Assembly (NCBI GenBank): GCA_033816765.1
Contig: CM066287.1
Span: 124,001 to 188,000, forward strand
Origin: Nothopassalora personata
Taxonomy: Eukaryota; Ascomycota; Dothideomycetes; Mycosphaerellales; Mycosphaerellaceae
Direction: 5' to 3'
DNA length: 64,000 bases
Part shown: in pieces, positions 12,027-20,956 of the stretch
Layout: the number at the start of each line of letters is the position of its first letter
Position numbering within the stretch: the stretch's first letter is position 1
Translations under genes and position numbers: made by a program
Notes under the pieces: model-generated
Databases searched by the model: none
The model's input: only the letters and a program-made list of their open reading frames with translations
What the model was told of the DNA's origin: nothing

Positions 12027-15000
12027 TAGATACGAACATGTTAACGGAATAGAATTAGGTAGGTCTAAGGATATTATCCTATTCCCTACGAATAGTACAT
12101 ATAGAACATAACCCTATTATAGGATTACACCTCGTAGTTCCTTATACTATAAATGGAAAGAATGCCTTCTTATTCCTTAATATCGGAGCCAATTCCAATT
12201 ACGTTAACATCGTATATGCGCGTAATAACGAACTACTACTTACTAAGTTAGATAGCCTACTAGTACTAGGCCTAGCCGACATGTCTATAGCTAAGGAGCT
12301 AATTGAATACCGGACTAAGTTCACCCTAGTTATTAACGGCTATACCGAGGAGATTATAGGATGGCTTACTAATCTAGAATATAATATAGTGCTAGGACGG
12401 CCCTAGTACGATAAGCACTAACCCGGGTTATACTATAAGTCTAGTACTATAACTCTAGATTCGGAGTACTATAAGGAGAATTGCCTACCTAGCGAGGAGC
12501 CGGCATAGGTACAGTTAGTGAATAACTAAAGCTAAAATCCAGTTCTTACATTCTAGACTTATAAGGAACTACCCTCTAAGTACCGCTCTATAACGGTAGA
12601 AGAAGACACCGAAGGAGATGTTACTTAGCACTACGCGCGCTTACTACTACTAGCTAATAGTAAAGAAACCATTAAGCATAACGTCGCGCGGCCCTAGTAA
12701 GGTACGTCGAGCTACTAAAAGACTTAAAGCAAAAAAGGCAAAAGTAGCTATAGTAGTAGTAGCCGCCGAAGCAGCGGCTTAGTAAGTAGAAGACTAGAAG
12801 CTAAAGAAGCCTATCGACATTAAGGAAGTTAATGCGGATTACTTCGTCCGACTTACTAAGTAGAAAGGCGCATAAGTCTATTTAATGTACGTCTACGATC
12901 CTAAAGTGGAATAACGGTAGTTAAACGAGTCGTTAGTTACGTGTGCTATAACGACGCATAACATAAGAATAGTCGTAGGCGGTAACTGTAAGATGCTATT
13001 AGACGATAAGACGATCTCGAGGCTAGACGCCCGCGCCGCTACCTTCGTGCTAGTATTAGAGCGTGTTACCCTAACGCTACGCTTATATAAGATGTACGCA
13101 TAAGTAGATGTAGATAAGTTTATAAAAGTTAACGATTAAGAGATCGACCCTAAGGACTACCTTATACCGACCTACTATAAGTACGCGGATTGCTTCTCGA
13201 AGAAAGTATCTAAGGAGCTCCTACCGCATCGACCCGGCATCGACTACGAGATTAAACTTAAGCTAGGTACTACTCCTCCGTTTAAGCGACTATACCGCAT
13301 GTCTAAGTAAGAAGATAAGATTATTAAGTATTAGACCGACGAGTAAATCGCATAAGGCAAGATCCGTAAGAATAAAGGACGTGTAGATACTACGTTACCA
13401 TGCCTTATTGTAAAGAAGCTAGGTAGCGGACTAAGAGTATGTGTCGATTACCGAGTACTTAACGCCCTAACCATTAAGTTAAGGTATCCTATCCCGCTAA
13501 TGTAGGACACCCTAAACCGTATCGCGGGTAAGAAGTAGTTTACTAAGCTAGATGTAATTATAGCATTTAACCGCATTCGCATTACGAAGGGACACGAGTA
13601 GATAACCGCCTTTACTACGCGCTATAGCCAATTTAAATACCTAGTAATGCCCTTCGGCCTATATAACGCGCTAGGGACATTTTAGGCCTACGTTAATAAT
13701 ACCCTAAGGGAGTTCTTAGATAACTTTACCTTAGCCTACCTAGATAACATATTAATCTTTAGCGACACACTCGAGGAATATATCGAGCATGTAAAGAAGG
13801 TACTCGGTAGGTGTAGAGATGTAGGCCTATAGCTAGATATTAAGAAGTACGAATTCCACACCTAATCTACTAAGTACCTAGGCCTTATCATCGGTAAGGA
13901 TAGCATATCGATGTGCCTAGAGAAGGTAAAAGCAGTGCAAGACTAGGAAACTCCCCGTAACGTAATAGACGTCCTAGCATTTAACGGCTTTACCGGCTTC
14001 TATCGAAGGTTTATTAAGAACTATAGTAAGATTACGCTACTATTAACCCGACTTACGAAAAAGGATGTTCTATAGGACTAGACGGCCGAATGTTAAGCCG
14101 CCTTCGACGGTCTAAAGAGGGCGTTTACCGACGCTAAAGGAGAAGTGCTAGTAGTATTTTAATATGGACTAGAGACGATTCTTAAGACCGATGCCTTAGA
14201 CTTCGTTACTATAGCAGTTTTGTTATAACGCTATAATGGCATCCTACGCCTCGTAGTATACCTATCTAAGAAGATGTCGCTATAAGAATATAACTACGAT
14301 ATCTATAATAAGGAGCTCCTAGCTATTTTTAAAGCTTTCGAAGAATAGCGCCTAGAACTTGCTATAGGAGATGTTAACGACATTGGTACTAATAGCGACT
14401 GTAAGAACTTCCTAGCGGATCTAAGCGGTAAACTAGTACTAGTCTATTCCAACTATAAGAATCTTAAGTACTTTATAACAACGAAGGAGCTTAATAGAAG
14501 ATAGGCGCGTTAGGCCGAGTTCTTGTCCTAATTCCACTTTAAGATCGTCTATCGACTAGGCGTTTAGGGAGGTAAACCTAATAGCCTTACCTGCCGTTCG
14601 TAGGATGCGATACGTAAAGGCGAAGGCGAAGATAACCTAAGGTACACGCAATAGAACCGAGTGCTCCTAGGTCCCGAATTGTTTATGCCTAAACTCTTAG
14701 TAAGCCGAGTTCTACAACTCTCGGTATCGGAAGCTACTAGCGTAGTAGATAACGACCTATAGCGCGACATCCGAGCCCTATACGACTAGTAAGAACTATA
14801 GGAAGCCTTGTAGTAGCTAGCGGCTAGTAACAAAGTTAAGATACTTTATAAGCATAAGATCGACTCTAAGTATGCAATAGCCGTAGATAGCATAATCTAC
14901 GTTAAGAATAGAGAAGGCGGCTACAGCCTCTACGTCCTAGAACTAGCTAAAGACGACGAAGACAATACGGTATATGCCCGCATAGTAAAAGCTTTTTATA

Positions 15001-15258
15001 ACGCCCTAGCCGTAGGTTACCTAGGAAAGACTAAGACTAACACCCTATTAAAGCGCTACTATATCTAGCTAGGCATAATATGCTTTATCCGCGAATTCTA
15101 TAAAGGATGCACGACATGTATAAACGTAAACTCGGTGTAAGATGCGGAGTATAGATTGTTAGCTCCTTTACTAGTGCTACTCGATATATGGGACGACATC
15201 GTAATAGACTTCGTAGTCGATCTACCTAAAGCACTCTATACCGCTAATAGGTAGAAAT

Positions 15259-15419
15259 TGTCACGGTTTACCTTTGCACAGACGCACTTCGGTGTCACGT
15301 GACCTCGGGCCCGATCTTATCACGCGCTTCTCGCGACTTCTTACTTCTCTTCTTCGTAGAACTTACTCGATACTAAGGCTAATACACGTTTGCGCCCTGT
15401 TGCTGTCTTGTCCGTGTCA
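15259..15419 (+). repeat. 5' LTR of the short LTR element
   Basis: TGTCACGG..GTGTCA. It contains GTCACGTGAC at 15294-15303. It differs from the 3' LTR by a one-base indel and a neighbouring substitution after CTCGGGC. Confidence 0.93.
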
Positions 15420-15420
15420 T

Positions 15421-15430
15421 TAAGTTCTAC
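15421..15430 (+). promoter_or_regulatory. Self-priming primer-binding site
   Basis: TAAGTTCTAC starts one base after the LTR and is fully complementary to GTAGAACTTA at 15356-15365, which would be the 5' end of the transcript under the Tf1 self-priming model. Confidence 0.65.
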
Positions 15431-15785
15431 CGCGCTCGATCGCCGCAAGCGATCACCCCGACCACGTGTGCACAGAAACGCGCGTGCGACACCGAGTCCG
15501 AATGGCCGCAAACCAGACGACACTCGGAGCAGACGAATCCTAATTCATTCCCAACCTGAACCTTAACCTACTCACGAAGAAGTTCCTCCGCGACGCGCGC
15601 CAACGACAGAACGGCACACTAACCGAAGGACAACGTGAGGTGGAAGACGAGTCAGAGTGGAATCCGGATTTCGACGACACCCAGGGTGTAGAACGACTGC
15701 GCAAGATGGCGCAAGAGACACAAGACGAGACTCAGGGCCGAGATGGTGCTGAGCAGGCTCGTCAGCAAGAGGAGCACCGGCGGAG

Positions 15786-16338
15786 CGCAGATACAACTTG
15801 AGGCAAGCTGAGGCTTGATATACAGTTGGTGGACACAAGGCACACTGCGGTGTGATACTGTCTTCGCAGATACAACTTGAGGCAAGCTGAGGCTTGATAT
15901 ACAGTTGGTGGACACAAGGCACACTGCGGTGTGATACTGTCTTCGCAGATACAACTTGAGGCAAGCTGAGGCTTGATATACAGTTGGTGGACACAAGGCA
16001 CACTGCGGTGTGATACTGTCTTCGCAGATACAACTTGAGGCAAGCTGAGGCTTGATATACAGTTGGTGGACACAAGGCACACTGCGGTGTGATACTGTCT
16101 TCGCAGATACAACTTGAGGCAAGCTGAGGCTTGATATACAGTTGGTGGACACAAGGCACACTGCGGTGTGATACTGTCTTCGCAGATACAACTTGAGGCA
16201 AGCTGAGGCTTGATATACAGTTGGTGGACACAAGGCACACTGCGGTGTGATACTGTCTTCGCAGATACAACTTGAGGCAAGCTGAGGCTTGATATACAGT
16301 TGGTGGACACAAGGCACACTGCGGTGTGATACTGTCTT
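15786..16338 (+). repeat. Seven perfect tandem copies of a 79-bp unit
   Basis: Copies start at 15786, 15865, 15944, 16023, 16102, 16181 and 16260, each beginning CGCAGATACAACTTGAGGCA. The unit is not a multiple of three, so open frames on the minus strand cycle through all three frames and are artefacts. The identity between copies implies very recent amplification. Confidence 0.97.
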
Positions 16339-16463
16339 CGCTTAAGGCTTGCTGCGGCAAGATATACATTGGATTGGATTGAATTGGGTAATGGCGATGG
16401 ATATACCCCATTGCGATTGATTCACGCGTACGAGGGCGTACGGCGGTTTGAGAGGGGGGGTGG

Positions 16464-16623
16464 TGTCACGGTTTACCTTTGCACAGACGCACTTCGGTGT
16501 CACGTGACCTCGGGCTGATCTTATCACGCGCTTCTCGCGACTTCTTACTTCTCTTCTTCGTAGAACTTACTCGATACTAAGGCTAATACACGTTTGCGCC
16601 CTGTTGCTGTCTTGTCCGTGTCA
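16464..16623 (+). repeat. 3' LTR of the short LTR element
   Basis: Same ends as the 5' LTR, GTCACGTGAC at 16499-16508, preceded by a G-rich polypurine tract (16451-16463) and followed by the GAAAT duplication. Confidence 0.93.
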
Positions 16624-18306
16624 GAAATATAAGAACGTTCTTACAGTAACAGATCGCCTAAGTAAAGAGCGACATCTAATCCTAGTGCTTAACATAACCG
16701 CGGAGTATATTACGTTTATCTACCTTAAGTACGTGTTTAGCCGCTACGGCCTACCTAAGTCAATTGTTACGGATAGAGGTCCTTAATGGCTTTCCGCATT
16801 CTAGAAGCGCCTATACTAGCTACTAGGCATTAAACGTAAGCTATTAACGGGATATTACCCTTAGACGGATAGGTAGAGCGAGATTACGAATAAAGCTATA
16901 GAGAAGTATCTACGTACGTATACTAACTATACCTAAGACGACTAGCCGGATTAGCTGCCTCTAGTAGAGTTTACTACTAATAACCACGTGTTAGAATCTA
17001 CTAGATTCTCCCCATTTATAGCGACGCTAGGTAAGAACCCGAGGTACTCGGACGTAGAGGTTATGCTACCGCTAGAACTTATGCTATATAAGTAACGCCT
17101 CGATGCACGAGTAGTAACTGCATTTAGAGCTCAGATAAATAAGCTACGGTAAGCACTTAGAGACGCTATGTAGATAGCATAAGATACGTAAGCGGAATAC
17201 GCTAACCGACGTAGGACTATAGCGCTAGCGTACTAGGTAGGCGATATAGTACACATTAGTATAAAGAACTAGTACACTACACGCCCGTCTAAGAAACTAG
17301 ACTATAAGTATGCGGGTCCCTACCCGATCGAGGAAGTGCTACTACACGACACATACCGAGTCGTACTACCGGACTCGCTAAGTAACCTATATAACGGATT
17401 CTACGCTAACTACTTACGACTAGGTCACGATCTAGTTATAGGGCAAGTCGTCCCTCCATCTCCCCTAATCGAGGTAGAGGACGAAGATAGATCTCACTAG
17501 GAATAGTACGTAGAGAAGATCGTGGATTCCTATAGGTTACTACCGCTAGGACGAGCACCGGCTAGAGGAAAGATTCCGATCTATAAGTACTATATAAAGT
17601 AGGTAGGTAATAATAAGCTAACTTAGGAGCCTGTAGAGACTATAATTGTAACAGTAGCCGCCTCTATCGCTAACTTCTATTATAACTACCCTACGGCCCC
17701 TAGACTAGCCGGCTTTACACTACCGCTAGGATGGATCGCTAATAAGGAGGTACTATCTAATAACGCGGGCGCGAACCTTAGCGCTACGATAATTACGTCT
17801 AACCTAGTAACCGTAGGAGGGCCACGTAAATTGATTACGTAGGTACCTATAGCCCTTCTAGTAGAAGATAACGGCTCGTATAAAGATAATAACCCGCTAG
17901 GCATAGCGCCTACAAAGGTAACCGATTACTGCGATCGAAGCGATAAGCGAAATAGACATTATACTTCCCTTAACACGGTAACTGCGACGGCACTACTAAC
18001 TTAAGTTAGTATCGGACCCCGTAGCTCTTTAGTAACCTAAGTAATAGCTAATATAACGGACTCTCTCGCGGAGTTCGCTTACCGTTATAGCTAGCATAAC
18101 ATAGCCTATATAGGCTAAGTTAGCTACCGAGATAGAGCGGTAGAAGCGCATAGCGCAGTTCTAGACGGTAACACGGTAGAGGACGATATAGAGGACGATA
18201 CTATAGTAGGAGACACGGAGGACGATAAGGCGTTTACTTACGCCTATAGCAAGTTAATAGATAATGATACGGCGTACCGGAGTGGCCGTTTTAAAGGGGG
18301 GGGTAG

Positions 18307-18467
18307 TGTAACGGCCTATAGCCGTATAGCGAGTAAACGTAGCGAGTTACGTAACCGGGCCCGGGCCGACCCGCGTGCCTCGGCTTATATATTAACTTCT
18401 CGCGCCTCGCGTACCTCTTAGATAGCTTATCTAACAACTTTATACTACCTAAGTAGGTGCCCTTACA
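18307..18467 (+). repeat. 3' LTR of element D
   Basis: 161 bp, preceded by a G-run polypurine tract (18295-18303). It carries extra CA->TA and TG->TA changes relative to 9388-9548. Confidence 0.9.
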
Positions 18468-18472
18468 CTAGA

Positions 18473-18877
18473 CACCCTTAGTGTACGGTATTAATATGTC
18501 CTTAAGATCTCGCTCTTATAGGCTTAATTTACTTAGAAGAATAGGTGCATTATCTTTAGTAGCCTTTACGAAGAGGAAGGGCGGTGTAGTATAAGGACGT
18601 GTAAGCTATAGGCTTAGCTTATCCGCGCCTTCTTAAAAGACGAGGTTATAAAGCTAGGTTATCGTATCTACTACTTTAGCTAAAGACGACTCGTAGCAAG
18701 TCTATCGTCCGGTAATTTACCACGCGCTAAGGAGCTTATACGGCTAATACTCCTATGTCTTAAGGTCCCCTTTACGTTTAATAGTAAACGGTACCTTATA
18801 TAGCTTAACGGATATTATTAGGCTAGGTCCCCTAGGCGGTTAAGATAGCTTTTTAGCTTTGCCCTAGACTAACGAGA
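18473..18877 (+). pseudogene. Coding remnant of the host DNA transposon
   Basis: Plus-strand reading has a protein-like segment broken by stops, with AKDDS, VYRPVIYHALRSLYG and NGTLYSL motifs. No family is recognised. It lies between element D and the solo LTR and is heavily RIP-mutated. Confidence 0.3.
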
Positions 18878-18882
18878 TAGGA

Positions 18883-19230
18883 TGTTACGGAACAGTGTTA
18901 TCGGTGCAAATGGTTGGACAACGGAGCAGGAAACCAGACGAAGCTGCAGACATGGATGCCTGGGGAGTCACGTGACAGAGCGATCAGGACTGATCGGTCC
19001 TGATCACTCTTGATCAGTTGATCAGACTCGCTCAGGGCAGAGCAGGACAGATCACGCCAAGACATGGCACTATATAGACGACGCTTCTTTACGAGTAGAT
19101 AGGAGCCTCGTGCTCAACTCATTTTAAGTATACACCATATACTGTTTGGAACCACTACCTTCATAACTGATTGAGACATCCCTGCAAAGATCCAAGCCCG
19201 AGTTGTGATAACGTACAGCGGTTCCTAACA
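18883..19230. mobile_element. Solo LTR (348 bp), not RIP-mutated
   Basis: TGTTACGGAAC..GGTTCCTAACA with near-inverted ends, flanked by a TAGGA duplication (18878-18882 / 19231-19235). It contains GTCACGTGAC at 18967-18976, several GATCAG repeats and a CTATATAGA TATA-like box near 19070. No matching internal region occurs in the window. It is the product of LTR-LTR recombination after insertion. Confidence 0.9.
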
Positions 19231-19235
19231 TAGGA

Positions 19236-19803
19236 ACACTTATACTACGAGCCTTAATAACACTAGTCCGTGGGCCCTAAGTAGCGCTCGATAACGGGTT
19301 AATTCTAGCATTACTAAGCTAGCGAACATAAGTCTACTTATTGCGAGCGAGTACCTTATTAGCCCGACTATAGCTACTCGCTACGAGTAATGTATAAAGA
19401 CCGTATCTAGTAGTGCCGTTCGGTTTCGAAGGGGTCTCGGTACTAGGAATCGGCGATAAGGGTAAAGGCGGACTCGTTACGGACTCGCTAGGCTCGATAA
19501 AGGCTAGGTTAGGTATACTACATTTACTACACCTTAGTAGATAGCCGTAGACCTCGCTATAAACTAGAGAAGTCTTTACTAACTTATGCATGTAAAGATC
19601 GTCCTAAGTTAGAGCTAATATAATGTTAGAAGTAGTAGGAAAAGACTCGTAGGAAAAAGGACGTAGGACGTAGACTCGTTACTATATAACCTATAATAGC
19701 TTACCGACTTAAGCGAGCAAGTCTATTGTTTATTCCGTTAGCTCCAATCTGTTAAGGCGAGTAGGCGGTATGTACTTAGCGAGTCCCCCTCTACCTCGGA
19801 GAT
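19236..19803 (-). pseudogene. Minus-strand ORF remnant of the host DNA transposon
   Basis: A RIP-mutated segment that still reads as 85 codons at 19334-19591 on the minus strand, with an LLRCSKC pair and a Pro/Ser/Thr-rich tail. The function is not recognised. It may be the N- or C-terminal part of a transposon accessory protein. Confidence 0.35.
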
Positions 19804-19808
19804 ATTGC

Positions 19809-20190
19809 TGTTATTGTCTCGTTCCAGGGCTAGTCTCAAAGAGAGATAAGTCAAGTCACGTGGCGGGATTATTCTTTGGAGAGGCTGAAGCAAGCTGAGC
19901 GAAGATGAATAATTGGAATAAGAGTTGTATTCCAATCAGTGAGATAGTAACATGAGTTGAACGCATTAGAACCATAAGGGTTTCTAGCGTTCCTAAATAC
20001 AAAGGAGATTCGTAGATCTCGGTGATCAGTCTGATCAGTCTGAGCATGAGCAGTCTGATCAGTCTGAGCATGAGCAGTCTGATCGCTCCAAGTCTGAGCG
20101 CTCAGGCAGGATGAGTCACGTGTTCGTCTTTGAGTCACGTGTTCGTCTTGTCATTATGATTCCAGGGTCCATGGGAATCATTCCGTAACA
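19809..20190 (-). repeat. 3' LTR of chromovirus A
   Basis: Identical to 26409-26790. U3 has a duplicated TGAGTCACGTG (20112-20122 and 20131-20141) and two copies of a GATCAGTCTGAGCATGAGCA unit. GTCACGTGGC is at 19855-19864. Confidence 0.95.
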
Positions 20191-20208
20191 CCATCCCCTT
20201 CTTAGCCT

Positions 20209-20225
20209 AGCTTCGTCCCGAAGCT
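20209..20225. other. Small hairpin with compensatory changes between copies A and B
   Basis: AGCTTCG-TCC-CGAAGCT here and AGCTCTG-TCC-CAGAGCT at 61736-61752 in element B. Two stem pairs changed on both sides with the loop kept. It sits beside the polypurine tract and in the leader of the antisense ORF. Confidence 0.55.
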
Positions 20226-20265
20226 TCTTAAGTCATGTTGTACTTCCTTTTCGTGTCTCGCAACG

Positions 20266-20805
20266 ATGTCTTCTTCCTCCCACAAACGCCGTCAACGACT
20301 TGCTTCGGATACTGAAGTTTCCGGTATCGAAATGGCCCCATGTACGAATTGTCAGAAGTCTCGATCCTCGGGCGCAGTAGTGAGGTGTATCGTGGGCTCT
20401 CGGTCTGGGAAGTGTTCGGCCTGCATTCGAAAAGGCTGTAAGGATTGCGATGTGCGTCTTTCTCGTCCGGAGTGGGAACGCCTTCGCGATTCGCGCGATA
20501 AACTCAAGCTGGAGCTTGAGAGGATCGAAGAGGAGGAGGTGCGGCTGAAGATGCGCAAGATCCGTCTTCGGAAACAGCTACGGTTAGCTGAGCGTCGTAC
20601 CGATGATGCCGTCGCTAAGGAGTTGGAGGAGCTCGAGGAAGAAGAGGCGCGCGAGGAGCTAGCGTCCCTTGAACAGGCGTCGGGGGTAGAGGTGCCTCCT
20701 TCGCTAGTTCCTTTCTCGGATATCCTAGAGATGCCCGTAAATGACTGGGCGGCGCTTTCTGGGGCGGAGCCTTGGGGCGAGTCCCTAGGGGTAGAGTCCC
20801 TTTAG
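20266..20805 (+). CDS. Antisense ORF of chromovirus A: Cys-rich plus coiled-coil protein
   Basis: 179 residues, on the strand opposite to gag-pol, between pol and the 3' LTR. The N-terminal part is basic (SHKRRQR) and followed by a cysteine cluster (Cys 26, 29, 41, 50, 53, 58, 61), which looks like a zinc-binding module reminiscent of fungal C6-type fingers without matching their spacing. Residues about 70-135 form a highly charged predicted coiled coil (ELERIEEEEVRLKMRKIRLR), and the tail is acidic with WAALSGAEPWG. A homologous but diverged ORF occupies the same place in element B (61794-62357) with one TAG. The leader just before the ATG (GTGTCTCGCAACGATG) is conserved. Nucleic-acid binding or dimerisation is an inference; the function is unknown. 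Confidence 0.7.
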   Translation: MSSSSHKRRQRLASDTEVSGIEMAPCTNCQKSRSSGAVVRCIVGSRSGKCSACIRKGCKDCDVRLSRPEWERLRDSRDKLKLELERIEEEEVRLKMRKIRLRKQLRLAERRTDDAVAKELEELEEEEAREELASLEQASGVEVPPSLVPFSDILEMPVNDWAALSGAEPWGESLGVESL

Positions 20806-20844
20806 GGTACTTATTTGTAAGTTGTGTCCCTGTTTCCATTGATC

Positions 20845-20917
20845 GGCTAGGTAGCTCAGTGGTAGAGCGCAAGTTGTCTACACTCTTGAGGTCGTGGGTT
20901 CGATTCCTACTCTAGCT
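20845..20917 (+). ncRNA. tRNA-like sequence in chromovirus A
   Basis: 73 nt with a 7-bp acceptor stem (GGCTAGG/TCTAGCT, two G-T), D arm TAGCTCAGTGGTAGAG (A box) and T arm with GGGTTCGATTCC (perfect B box). The anticodon arm is abnormal: a 4-bp CAAG/CTTG stem with an 11-nt loop, so a functional decoding tRNA is unlikely. The same 73-nt module is at 62398-62470 in element B. It could be a pol III promoter or a tRNA-derived structural element; a true but divergent tRNA cannot be excluded. Confidence 0.65.
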
Positions 20918-20924
20918 GCTCCCG

Positions 20925-20956
20925 GCGGACTGGTCACCAATCGGTGACTAGTCCGC
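20925..20956. other. Strong hairpin overlapping the pol stop of element A
   Basis: GCGGACTGGTCACC (20925-20938) pairs with GGTGACTAGTCCGC (20943-20956) with one G-T and an AATC loop. It is followed on the plus strand by TTTTT after a short GC-rich stretch. It is absent from element B, where pol ends with a different tail. Confidence 0.7.

Larger units (their letters stand above)
15259..16623 (+). mobile_element. Non-autonomous short LTR retrotransposon (TRIM/LARD-like) inside element D
   Basis: LTRs at 15259-15419 and 16464-16623 (161 and 160 bp, nearly identical, TG..CA ends) and a target duplication GAAAT (15254-15258 / 16624-16628). A 10-bp primer-binding site TAAGTTCTAC (15421-15430) is the exact complement of GTAGAACTTA inside the LTR (15356-15365). 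A polypurine tract AGAGGGGGGG lies just before the 3' LTR. The 1.04 kb interior has no gag or pol; most of it is a tandem array. There is no RIP although its host D is heavily mutated, so it inserted afterwards. It must depend on proteins from another element. Confidence 0.92.
12027..18240 (+). pseudogene. pol remnant of element D
   Basis: Domains in order: protease-like LNIGANSNYV near 12180, RT with YLDN in place of YLDD near 13736 (an Asp->Asn RIP change), RNase H, and integrase split by the insertion at 15259-16623 (the DRG motif lies near 16770). Many in-frame stops; it cannot be expressed. Confidence 0.75.
9388..18467 (+). mobile_element. RIP-degraded Ty3/gypsy retrotransposon D
   Basis: It is flanked by 161-bp LTRs (9388-9548 and 18307-18467) and a 5-bp duplication CTAGA (9383-9387 / 18468-18472). 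LTR differences are RIP-type (CTATGG/CTATAG, GTCACGTGAC/GTTACGTAAC). Internal sequence on the plus strand resembles element C throughout: gag, a stem-loop at the gag stop, a protease GANSNY motif near 12190, RT, RNase H and integrase, all full of stops. A non-RIP element interrupts it at 15259-16623. After the 5' LTR a primer-binding stretch TTATTAGA is complementary, allowing one RIP change, to TCTAACAA in the LTR. Confidence 0.9.

Noticed and set aside
15572..16411. Three long overlapping minus-strand ORFs (up to 279 codons)
   Set aside because: They are produced by the 79-bp tandem array, which is open in all frames, and run against the orientation of the LTR element.
20845..20917. Reading the tRNA-like module as an amber suppressor tRNA (CTA in the loop)
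   Set aside because: The anticodon loop is 11 nt with a mismatched fifth pair, so the anticodon cannot be placed reliably; gag of A ends in TGA, so there is no need for amber suppression there.
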